Positions 1 through 7,580 of a stretch of 64,000 nt of DNA are shown one piece after another. The stretch comes from RBG-13-51-18 sp050014095 (GTDB taxonomy: Bacteria; Chloroflexota; Dehalococcoidia; Dehalococcoidales; RBG-16-60-22). Numbering within the stretch: the stretch's first letter is position 1; each line of letters begins with the position of its first letter. Location: positions 1 to 64,000 of the forward strand of contig JBEKDZ010000005.1 in assembly GCA_050014095.1 (NCBI GenBank), read 5' to 3'. The translations under genes and the position numbers were made by a program. The notes beneath the pieces are model-generated. The model did no database searches. It was not told the origin of the DNA and saw nothing but the letters and a program-made list of their open reading frames with translations.

Positions 1-186
1 GCGATTGAGCCGGTAGCGGGGATTGTGACCTATAGACAACTGGAATACCTGGCGGGGATAGCCAAGCTGGGGGAGAAGATGGTAATCCTGCTGGCATTAG
101 ATAAGCTTCTAACCGGGGACAGTAAGCTGGCGGCCATCGCGGCCCGAAGCAGTGGAGAAAAACCAGAGCTTGCTGGCGTTAAGTAG
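1..186 (+). CDS. cheW: CheW-like chemotaxis coupling protein, C-terminal part
   Basis: The first 61 codons are open and end at TAG (184-186) with no start in view, so the gene begins before the window. The stretch 'LAGIAKLGEKMVILL' followed by 'LDKLL' matches the last conserved block of CheW, the adaptor that couples chemoreceptors to the kinase CheA. The last ~20 residues form a short tail beyond the fold. It lies 46 bases before cheA on the same strand and probably starts, or sits near the start of, the chemotaxis operon. The assignment rests on this C-terminal block plus position; a CheV or another CheW-domain protein cannot be excluded. Confidence 0.75.
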   Translation, partial: AIEPVAGIVTYRQLEYLAGIAKLGEKMVILLALDKLLTGDSKLAAIAARSSGEKPELAGVK

Positions 187-232
187 CTATTTGATATTCG
201 CGTAATTCCCGAAAGCACAGGAGAAATAGACC

Positions 233-2275
233 ATGGAGCTAGCCAATGGTATCACCCAAGAAGACCTGAAACTATTTTTACAGGAAGCTGACGAGCAACT
301 GCAATTGCTCGATGAGGATATCATCCGGCTGGAAAAAGAAGCAGAAAATCCCGACCTGATGCAGGAGATATTCCGGGCAGCCCATACGCTAAAAGGCTCA
401 TCGGGGGTGGTAGGGAACCAGAGTCTATCTGAACTGGCCCATGCTATGGAAAATGTCCTGGATAGTATCCGGAAGAAGATACTATCAGTCAGCCCAACGG
501 TCATTGATGCCCTCCTGAACGGCCTCGACGTGATGAGAGTGCTTCGCCAGGAAATGGTCTCTCCCGGGGCGAGCCCCACAGATATCAAGGATGCCGTGAC
601 CGAGTTGAATGCCTCGATGAATAGTGGCGACAAATCTAGCACTTCAGGCGGTAATCAAGCTGGAACACTCACGCTGGATAGCGCCGCGAAAGTCAGAGTC
701 GAAGCTGCCTGTCAGGAGGGTAAAAATGTCTATCGTATCAATATTAAATTTAAGAGAGAGAGTAGTTGGGCATCGGTACGGTGTTTTCAAATACTCCAGG
801 GAATTTCTCCTATCGCTGACATTATCGCCTCCCAACCGACATCGGAGGAAATAGAAAAGGGTAACGCCGGCACCTCCTTCGAGCTGGTGGCTGCCAGTAA
901 TAAACACGAAGGAAATTTAAAAAAGGTCATAAGTTCCGTAGACGAGATACAGGATATCGTAATTAGCAAATATCCTGCTGAAGAGTCAGCACCGGTGGCG
1001 GCTAAAGCACCACCTAAAGAATCCGTTACCCTTAAAAGGGAAGGAACCAGACTAAGCCAGACGGTTAGAGTGGATGTTAGCCGACTTGATACGCTTATGG
1101 AGCAGGTTGGCGAGTTGGTTATCAACCGAAACCAGATTAGTCAGATAGGCAGGATACTCGGAGAAAAGTACCGGGATGATGAGGTAGTTCATAACCTTAA
1201 TACCACTGTTTCGCAGATAGTTAAAATAATCAGAACGCTCCAGCAGGATGTGATGTCCATACGTCTGCTACCAATCGAAATAGTATTTAATACTTTACCG
1301 CGTATAGCGCGGGATATCGCCCGCAAGACGAACAAAAAAATAACCTTTCTTATCGAAGGACAGGAGACCGAGGTAGACCGCAGTATTATCGAACACTTGC
1401 GTGACCCCCTCGTACATATGTTAAGAAACGCCGTGGACCATGGGATAGAATCCCCGGAGGAACGCATCGCAGCGGGCAAGCCGGAGGTGGGGACAATCAA
1501 ACTTTCGGCTTTTCACGAACATGACAATATCGTTATTAAACTAAAAGATGACGGCCAGGGCATCAACACGATGTTATTACGGAAGACGGCCGTCAAGAAA
1601 GGCATTCTTTCTACGCAAGCCGCTTCTAAACTGCCGGATGACGAGGTAATCAACCTAATCTTCGCCTCTGGTTTTTCGACGGCTAAGAAGGTTACCGAGA
1701 TATCTGGCAGGGGAGTGGGAATGGACGTGGTGAAAACGAACATTGAAGCTTTAGGTGGCTCGGTACGCTACGAATCGGAAGTAGGGCAGGGAACTACATT
1801 TACGCTATCGTTACCGCTCACCCTGGCGATAATTCCGGCACTGCTGGTAAGCATAGGAAAAACCATCTGTGCGATACCGCTGTCTTCCATCGTCGAGGCT
1901 AGCAATTTGGAGTTAAAAGATATCAGGACCATCCATGGCAAGAGGGTAGCACTTTTCCGTGGGGGTGTGTTGCCGCTAATACAGTTGGATGAGGTCTTCG
2001 GTTGGGAGACCGAAGAGATAAATGATGATAATACCATTTATGTCGTCGTCGTGAAATTTTCTGGCACCCAGGTCGGTGTCATCGTAGATGCTTTACTGGA
2101 GCAGCAGGAGCTTGTGGTGAAATCTCTAGATCAGTTTATCGGCGGTAGTAACGGCATCACCGGCGCCAGTATCCTCGGCGATGGCAAAGTGGTGCTCATC
2201 CTTGATATAGCTGCGCTTATCAGGGGCGTCGTCACAGAAACCCAGGACGTTGCGGTGGGCAGTATCGAGTCTTGA
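233..2275 (+). CDS. cheA: Chemotaxis histidine kinase CheA
   Basis: A cytoplasmic kinase that autophosphorylates in response to receptors and passes phosphate to CheY and CheB. At 680 residues it has the full layout. An HPt domain (about 8-110) carries the phospho-accepting His51 in 'AAHTLKGSS'. A P2-like response-regulator docking region lies at about 150-255. The dimerisation segment starts near 276 ('VRVDVSRLDTLMEQVGELV'). The ATPase domain has the N box ('HMLRNAVDHGIE', near 393), 'DDGQGI' and 'SGRGVGMDVV'. A CheW-like domain runs from about 522 to the end. An AGGAG-type ribosome site precedes the ATG. All catalytic motifs are intact, so it should be active. cheC, cheD, cheY, cheB and cheR follow on the same strand. 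Confidence 0.97.
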   Translation: MELANGITQEDLKLFLQEADEQLQLLDEDIIRLEKEAENPDLMQEIFRAAHTLKGSSGVVGNQSLSELAHAMENVLDSIRKKILSVSPTVIDALLNGLDVMRVLRQEMVSPGASPTDIKDAVTELNASMNSGDKSSTSGGNQAGTLTLDSAAKVRVEAACQEGKNVYRINIKFKRESSWASVRCFQILQGISPIADIIASQPTSEEIEKGNAGTSFELVAASNKHEGNLKKVISSVDEIQDIVISKYPAEESAPVAAKAPPKESVTLKREGTRLSQTVRVDVSRLDTLMEQVGELVINRNQISQIGRILGEKYRDDEVVHNLNTTVSQIVKIIRTLQQDVMSIRLLPIEIVFNTLPRIARDIARKTNKKITFLIEGQETEVDRSIIEHLRDPLVHMLRNAVDHGIESPEERIAAGKPEVGTIKLSAFHEHDNIVIKLKDDGQGINTMLLRKTAVKKGILSTQAASKLPDDEVINLIFASGFSTAKKVTEISGRGVGMDVVKTNIEALGGSVRYESEVGQGTTFTLSLPLTLAIIPALLVSIGKTICAIPLSSIVEASNLELKDIRTIHGKRVALFRGGVLPLIQLDEVFGWETEEINDDNTIYVVVVKFSGTQVGVIVDALLEQQELVVKSLDQFIGGSNGITGASILGDGKVVLILDIAALIRGVVTETQDVAVGSIES

Positions 2276-2314
2276 TAACGTTTCATCTCATCGTGGATAA
2301 AGGAGAAGCAGAAA

Positions 2315-2911
2315 ATGGGTGTGGAAGGAAATCTTAAAATATTGGATCCGGGCGGTAATAACAATGTGGAGCTTATTAGTAAGGGTGTTAACAATGCCAT
2401 GGTGGGACTTTCCCAGATGGCAGGGCAGGATATCAAGGTTATCAGTGTAACTATAAAAAAAGTACCGGTAAAAGAAATATCTGACCTGTTCGGGGGGCCA
2501 GAGAATCTTATTATCGCTGTCTATCTGGAGATACATGGCAATACCAACGGTCATATGGTAGTAATATATGAGCCGAGCGTAGGCTTCGATCTGGTAGATT
2601 TACTGCTCAGTCAGCCCAGTGGTACCACCAAACAGCTATCTGATATGGAAAGCTCGGTACTGGGTGAAGTTGGCAACATTATGGGGTCGTTTTTCCTGAA
2701 CTACCTATCGGATACCACCGGGATTGGGTTACGGCCTTCACCGCCGGCGGTGATGATGGATATGGCTGGGGCAGTTCTGGATGCAACGCTGGCAGATATC
2801 CTAGCTTATAGCGATGAAACGTTCATCATGGAAGCGGTATTCGGTACTAACGACCGGCAAGTTGCTGGTACTTTCCTGGCGCTGCCGCCCCCGATTTTAA
2901 AAAAAGAATAA
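2315..2911 (+). CDS. cheC: CheC-family CheY-P phosphatase
   Basis: CheC proteins dephosphorylate CheY-P and bind CheD. CheC active sites follow the pattern (D/S)-x3-E-x2-N-x22-P. The C-terminal copy fits exactly: 'SVLGEVGN' followed 22 residues later by proline in 'RPSPP'. The N-terminal pseudo-symmetric half ('ISKGVNNAMVGLSQM') has Asn where the catalytic Glu should be and lacks the later Asn, so only one of the two sites looks functional. Length (198 residues) is normal for the family. An AAAGGAG site precedes the start. The stop lies three bases before the cheD start, which fits translational coupling of the CheC-CheD pair. Confidence 0.88.
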   Translation: MGVEGNLKILDPGGNNNVELISKGVNNAMVGLSQMAGQDIKVISVTIKKVPVKEISDLFGGPENLIIAVYLEIHGNTNGHMVVIYEPSVGFDLVDLLLSQPSGTTKQLSDMESSVLGEVGNIMGSFFLNYLSDTTGIGLRPSPPAVMMDMAGAVLDATLADILAYSDETFIMEAVFGTNDRQVAGTFLALPPPILKKE

Positions 2912-2914
2912 CTT

Positions 2915-3430
2915 ATGACAAATACTGGAGAAATGACGACGCAAGAAAAAAGAGCCATCGTCGTAGGTATGGGTGAAATAATGGTATCGGCTCTACCCAC
3001 GGCTGTGTTAACCTGCGTTGGGCTCGGCTCTTGTATCGCCGTTTGCGTTTATGACGGAATGGCAAAGGTCGGCGGTTTAGCGCACGTGGTGTTGCCAAAG
3101 AGCAACGGTGCAACAGGAGGCAGCCCGGCAAAATTCGCTGATACTGCCCTACCCTTATTGCTGAATAAAATAATAAATATTGGGGGTATGCGCGACCGAC
3201 TAACCGTTAAAATAGCCGGCGGTGCTAAGATGGCTCTCGCTCCGGGGATAAAGGATATTTTCAACACCGGAGAGAAAAACGTAGCCCAGATAATCAACAC
3301 GCTTGAGAAAGAAAAAATAATGCTGGCAGCCGCCGATATCGGTGGTAATCTGGGGAGAACGGTAAAAATGTATCTGGATACTGGCAGAATCACGATTAAG
3401 ACGGCTAACGGCGTCGTTAGCGAACTATAG
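2915..3430 (+). CDS. cheD: Chemoreceptor glutamine deamidase CheD
   Basis: CheD deamidates receptor glutamines and is inhibited by binding CheC. The protein (171 residues) has the family core: nucleophile Cys40 in 'GLGSC', His57 in 'GLAHVVLP', and the later 'KIAGGAKM' loop. Two starts are possible: ATG at 2915, three bases after cheC, and ATG at 2933, which has GGAG too close (two bases) to work well. The first is preferred. Together with cheC it forms the feedback module that tunes receptors in systems such as Bacillus. Receptors themselves are not in the window. Confidence 0.93.
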   Translation: MTNTGEMTTQEKRAIVVGMGEIMVSALPTAVLTCVGLGSCIAVCVYDGMAKVGGLAHVVLPKSNGATGGSPAKFADTALPLLLNKIINIGGMRDRLTVKIAGGAKMALAPGIKDIFNTGEKNVAQIINTLEKEKIMLAAADIGGNLGRTVKMYLDTGRITIKTANGVVSEL

Positions 3431-3475
3431 TTAATTCAGCGTTAATGGCTGATTAACTAAGTTAAAGGAGGCAAG

Positions 3476-3832
3476 ATGGCAACGATAATGGTGGTCGATG
3501 ATGCGATGTTCATGAGAAAAAAATGTGCCCAGGTGTTGACAGATAAAGGTCACGTAGTAATCGAGGCTGCCAGCGGTTCGGAAGCGGTCAACGCATACAA
3601 AAAATCTAGACCAGACGCGGTTTTACTGGATATTACCATGCCCGATATGGATGGTCTGCAGGCGCTCAAGGAGCTTTTAAAAATAGACCCCAGCGCCAGG
3701 ATATCTATGTGCAGCGCTATGGGCCAGCAAAGCATGGTTATCGAATCTTTGAAAGCAGGCGCCGTCGACTTTGTTGTCAAACCGTTCGATGTAGCTAGGG
3801 TAATGGAAGCTGTAAAAAAGATGGTTGGGTAA
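3476..3832 (+). CDS. cheY: Chemotaxis response regulator CheY
   Basis: A single-domain receiver of 118 residues. It has the acidic pair Asp8-Asp9, phospho-acceptor Asp52 ('LLDITMPDMDG'), the switch Ser/Thr region ('MCSAMGQ') and the conserved lysine in 'DFVVKPFD'. The context inside the che operon and the lack of an output domain identify it as the diffusible signal made by CheA. A strong ribosome site (AAAGGAGG) lies six bases before the ATG. Its classical target, the flagellar switch protein FliM, is not seen, but the gene at 6843-7553 begins with the FliM peptide that binds CheY-P. CheC is the probable phosphatase. Confidence 0.93.
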   Translation: MATIMVVDDAMFMRKKCAQVLTDKGHVVIEAASGSEAVNAYKKSRPDAVLLDITMPDMDGLQALKELLKIDPSARISMCSAMGQQSMVIESLKAGAVDFVVKPFDVARVMEAVKKMVG

Positions 3833-3883
3833 AAAGGTCGGCACTTTTACGCTCAAATATTATTACGATAGGAGAGCACGAAG

Positions 3884-4924
3884 TTGAAGAGAAAAATTAA
3901 TGTTTTGGTAGTTGATGATTCCGGATACGTTATCGCAGTGGTTTCGCAAAGACTCGAGGCCGACCCCGATATTAAGGTCATCGACTCCGCTCGCAATGGC
4001 ATAGAGGCAGTAGAGAAAGTAAAGAGTCTCAAGCCGGATGTCGTGACGATGGATGTCGTCATGCCGGAGATGGACGGTATCACGGCATTACAAAAAATCA
4101 TGGCTGAATGTCCCACGCCGGTAGTTATGCTAAGCGCATTGACGAGTGAAAATGCGGCTACAACCATCAAGGCTTTAGAACTGGGTGCGGTTGATTTTTA
4201 CTTGAAGCCTTCCAGCATCCGTCCGGTTGGCGGTGCCGTTGCCGGCGATGCGTTAGCAGAGAAAATTAAAGCCGCAGCTGCCTCCCATGTCGCTAGAAAA
4301 AGGAATATTTTGGAAAGCGGTGAATTTACTCCAAAAAGAAGAGAACCGCGTAGCACCGTGTTCGATAAGCTTGTTGTCATTGGTGCTTCCACCGGGGGCC
4401 CGCGGGCTTTGATGGAGCTTATCCCCGCTTTGCCGGCAGATATTCCGGCAGCATTCTTGGTCGTCCAACATATGCCGCCGGTGTTTACCCGGACTCTGGC
4501 TGAAAGATTAGCCCAGGTATCACAGATAGAAGTGGAGGAAGCCAGAGATGGCAGCAAGATATGTCGAGGTGTGGCTTTGCTGGCCCCGGGTGATTTCCAT
4601 ATGTTAGTAGATGGCGGTAAGAGGATAGTGCTGAACCAGGACCCCGCCGTGCTTGGCGTGAGGCCGTCGGTGAATGTAACCATGAATTCCGCCGCCAATG
4701 CCTTTGGCAAGTCGGTCTTGGGGGTGATACTCACCGGTATGGGTTCGGATGGCACGGAAGGAGCCTCCCGGATTAAACAATTAGGCGGCAAAGTAATAGC
4801 CCAGGACGAATCTACCAGCACCGTTTATGGTATGCCCCAAAGCGTCATGAAAGCCGGGTATGCGGATAAGGTACTTCCTCTGCGCAAAATAGCCGCTGGT
4901 ATTACTGAAGCCTGTAAGAACTAG
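3884..4924 (+). CDS. cheB: Chemotaxis protein-glutamate methylesterase CheB
   Basis: CheB removes methyl groups from receptor glutamates when phosphorylated by CheA. An N-terminal receiver (Asp57 as phospho-acceptor) is joined by a linker to a methylesterase domain. The catalytic triad is visible as Ser169 ('GASTGGP'), His196 ('QHMPP') and Asp289 ('GMGSDG'). Translation starts at TTG 3884, preceded by GGAGAG at 3871-3876; no ATG exists near enough to give a complete receiver. Length (346 residues) is normal. cheR, the opposing methyltransferase, follows 11 bases later. Confidence 0.96.
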   Translation: MKRKINVLVVDDSGYVIAVVSQRLEADPDIKVIDSARNGIEAVEKVKSLKPDVVTMDVVMPEMDGITALQKIMAECPTPVVMLSALTSENAATTIKALELGAVDFYLKPSSIRPVGGAVAGDALAEKIKAAAASHVARKRNILESGEFTPKRREPRSTVFDKLVVIGASTGGPRALMELIPALPADIPAAFLVVQHMPPVFTRTLAERLAQVSQIEVEEARDGSKICRGVALLAPGDFHMLVDGGKRIVLNQDPAVLGVRPSVNVTMNSAANAFGKSVLGVILTGMGSDGTEGASRIKQLGGKVIAQDESTSTVYGMPQSVMKAGYADKVLPLRKIAAGITEACKN

Positions 4925-4935
4925 GAATAAATAAG

Positions 4936-5760
4936 ATGAATCAAGAAGAATTTACCTATATTAAAAAGAAAATACGCGAGCTTACCAAGTTCGACCTTGA
5001 TAGGTATGGCAAGAACCAGATGCTGCGCCGACTAGATGGTTTTCTTTCCCGTAGCAAAATAAACAGCGTCGCTCAATATTGCCAGTTGCTGGAAAGAGAT
5101 TCAGAGGAACGTGAGAGACTACAAAACTTTTTAACCATTAATGTTTCCGAGTTTTTCCGTGATTTACCACATTTTAAAATGCTTCAGGAGAAAATCCTCC
5201 CGCCGATGCTACAGCATAACCTTACATTGAATATCTGGAGTGCTGGCTGTTCCAATGGCGCCGAGGTATACTCCGTAGCTATTATTTTAAACCGGCTATC
5301 TCCGTATAGAACCCACCGCATACTGGCGACGGATATTGATAGCAACATTTTAAACCAGGCAATTGAGGGTGGTCCCTATAAAGATTCTGAAATCAGGAAT
5401 GTGCCGAAGGAACAGGTAGATAAATATTTTGATGCTGTAAACGACGCATTCTGGATAAAGAATGATATGCGTAAAAAGGTTATTTTTAAAGAGCATGACC
5501 TAACGCGCGACCCCTTTGAGAACAATTTTGACCTGATAATATGCCGCAATGTTGTGATATATTTTTCCGATGAAATCAAAAAAATGCTCCGGAGGAAATT
5601 CCCGGATGCATTGAAAACCAATGGTATCTTATTTATCGGTGCTACCGAGACTATGCTGGATGCCGGCGACCTGAAATTCCGGCGTATCTCCCCCTGTTTT
5701 TATCAAAAAATTGGCGATACGGCGGAAAAGAAAATTGCTGTAAAGGCATCTACTAAATAG
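4936..5760 (+). CDS. cheR: Chemoreceptor methyltransferase CheR
   Basis: CheR methylates receptor glutamates using S-adenosylmethionine. The 274-residue protein has the N-terminal helical domain, the motif 'TINVSEFFRD', the SAM-binding loop 'WSAGCSNGAEVYS' and the acidic 'ATDID' strand, followed by 'DLIICRNVVIYF'. There is no C-terminal TPR extension. It closes the standard part of the che operon; the next two genes are unusual additions on the same strand with spacing of 10 bases and then a 1-base overlap. Confidence 0.96.
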   Translation: MNQEEFTYIKKKIRELTKFDLDRYGKNQMLRRLDGFLSRSKINSVAQYCQLLERDSEERERLQNFLTINVSEFFRDLPHFKMLQEKILPPMLQHNLTLNIWSAGCSNGAEVYSVAIILNRLSPYRTHRILATDIDSNILNQAIEGGPYKDSEIRNVPKEQVDKYFDAVNDAFWIKNDMRKKVIFKEHDLTRDPFENNFDLIICRNVVIYFSDEIKKMLRRKFPDALKTNGILFIGATETMLDAGDLKFRRISPCFYQKIGDTAEKKIAVKASTK

Positions 5761-5769
5761 AGCTGTAAT

Positions 5770-6843
5770 ATGAGACGAATAACTTTGAAACACGCCAGGC
5801 CAGGTATGATTGCTGAACTACCGATTTACGATAGTTTGGGTAATCTACTTTCAGCCCGGAATAAAGAACTAACCGTGGAGTTCATCAGATATATCGGGAA
5901 GAAGGGAGTGAACGAGCTCTTTATCCGTGATTGGCGGGTAGCGGATGTTATCGTAGCCCCTCTCTTCACCCCCCAGACGGAGGGCAGAGTGACCGAAGCC
6001 ATACGGCAGCTAATTCTGAACCATACAGGCAAACCGGACATCGCAGATAATGACCTGAACCAGGCGGAAGATGCTTTAAGCGCCATGGTAGGAGGCATGG
6101 AGCTTAATATGGTCGGTGAAATCAATGTGTCTTGCTGTTTTTCACCCAGGGAATATTTATATTTACAGCCGGTAAAAACGGCGGCTCTTTCCCTGGCGAT
6201 AGGCCGCGCCTTGAATTTGGCTTCTAAAGATTTGGTGGCTCTCGGCATGGCTGCAATTCTCAAGGATATCGGTTTATCCCCAGAAATAATCAATGCCGTC
6301 GATAGTCTCATGGAAGGTGGGTCGGCGCGAATGCGTGAACACCCCATCATCGCTCATAAAATACTATCACAGCACCAGATTACCACCGGCAAAGTGGCTG
6401 AAGCGGTATTACATCATCATGAAAATTGGTCCGGTAGAGGGTATCCACAGGGACTTAAAGGGAATGCGATATCCCAGAACGCCCGGATTATTGCCATAGC
6501 CGATGCTTTCGTCGACCTGGTGTCCGAGCGTCCGGGCAGAGGTAAATATATGCCCCATGAAGCCATTGAATATATTATGGCGGGCGGGGGAGACCAATTC
6601 AATCCGCAATTGGTAGAGGTATTTGTCCGGCATATTCCTTCTTACCCTGCTGGTCTATCCGTACAAATGAATAACGGTGATATCGGGATCGTCTGCAATT
6701 CTAAGCTCGGATTCGTCGCCCGACCAACTGTACGTATTTGTTCCAAAATTAAAGAAGGCTTATTAAGACGCCCGTATGATATTGACTTAGCCAAACCATT
6801 ATCCCAGAACGTGATGATAACCAAAGTATTGGAGTATAACTAA
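5770..6843 (+). CDS. HD-GYP-like protein with degenerate metal site
   Basis: The C-terminal half resembles HD-GYP cyclic-di-GMP phosphodiesterases: it keeps 'HHENWSGRGYP' (about residues 216-226) and the following 'ARIIAIADAF'. The signature 'HDIGK' is instead 'KDIGL' (Lys165-Asp166, Leu169), so a metal-binding His and the conserved Lys are missing. The N-terminal part (1-80, 'LKHARPGMIAELPIYDSLG') is of the kind that often precedes HD-GYP domains. Loss of the key His suggests it no longer cleaves cyclic-di-GMP and may act as a sensor or scaffold; that is inference. It sits 10 bases after cheR, and its TAA overlaps the next start by one base (TAATG), so the pair is probably translated together. 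Confidence 0.8.
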   Translation: MRRITLKHARPGMIAELPIYDSLGNLLSARNKELTVEFIRYIGKKGVNELFIRDWRVADVIVAPLFTPQTEGRVTEAIRQLILNHTGKPDIADNDLNQAEDALSAMVGGMELNMVGEINVSCCFSPREYLYLQPVKTAALSLAIGRALNLASKDLVALGMAAILKDIGLSPEIINAVDSLMEGGSARMREHPIIAHKILSQHQITTGKVAEAVLHHHENWSGRGYPQGLKGNAISQNARIIAIADAFVDLVSERPGRGKYMPHEAIEYIMAGGGDQFNPQLVEVFVRHIPSYPAGLSVQMNNGDIGIVCNSKLGFVARPTVRICSKIKEGLLRRPYDIDLAKPLSQNVMITKVLEYN

Positions 6844-7553
6844 TGCCAGGTCAAGATAAGATACTCTCACAAGCCGAAATTGACGAGCTGTTATCGAAAA
6901 AGGCCCCCAAGTTGAAGCCAAGGTCTCCGATAGCTAGTACCACGGCGACGGTAAAACCATCCGAGCCGCCTAAGGTGAAGGTAGTTGATCCACCGGTATC
7001 ACAGTCCAAGGCAACTCCTCCGCCAGCGCCGCCAGCCAAAACTGCTGTTCCATCAGCACCACCACCAAAAGCTGCTGCCCCATCGGCGCCACCACCGAAA
7101 GCCGCTGCCTCTCCAGCACCGGCACCCGATGCTGCTACTCCACCGGAAACACCGACGGGTCCTATGATAGCTTCATACCGGCACTACACTTCAGACGAGG
7201 TAGCCAGTCTGCAAGAGACCGTCGCCGAATTAGCCCGGCACCTTGTTAAGCTATCAAGCGTCATGCAAAGAGTTGACAAAATAGAAGAAAAAATCGAGCA
7301 GATTGCGGCGGTGATTAAGCTTAATCCAGACACAACCACGCTTTTTGAGCGGCGACTGGATGAAATTCACAACATTCTGGAAACCCTCATCCAGAACAAG
7401 GCTGACATCCGTGATGAGTTCCAATGCAGCAAATGTCAGTCCAAAAAAGCAGTAGCCATCCACGTAAAATGCACAGCGTGTGGTAATGAAAACTGGATGG
7501 GCTGGTGGCCGGAAACCGACCTAAAACAACAGGACGATACCGATAACCCATAA
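6843..7553 (+). CDS. FliM-peptide / coiled-coil / zinc-ribbon protein, candidate CheY-P effector
   Basis: No known full-length family is recognised. Residues 7-17 are 'ILSQAEIDELL', almost identical to the N-terminal peptide of FliM ('ILSQAEIDALL') that binds phosphorylated CheY. Next comes a low-complexity Pro/Ala/Lys linker (about 20-105) with repeated 'PPPKAAA'-type units, and a predicted coiled coil (about 118-190). A C-terminal zinc ribbon has two CxxC pairs ('CSKCQ', 'CTACGNENW'). The FliM switch-core domains are absent. It is the last gene of the che operon, overlapping the HD-GYP-like stop by one base. The likely role, inferred, is to capture CheY-P and pass the signal to another machine such as the type IV pilus. 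236 residues. Confidence 0.8.
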   Translation: MPGQDKILSQAEIDELLSKKAPKLKPRSPIASTTATVKPSEPPKVKVVDPPVSQSKATPPPAPPAKTAVPSAPPPKAAAPSAPPPKAAASPAPAPDAATPPETPTGPMIASYRHYTSDEVASLQETVAELARHLVKLSSVMQRVDKIEEKIEQIAAVIKLNPDTTTLFERRLDEIHNILETLIQNKADIRDEFQCSKCQSKKAVAIHVKCTACGNENWMGWWPETDLKQQDDTDNP

Positions 7554-7580
7554 GCCACTCTTTTTTATCTACGCTCGTCA

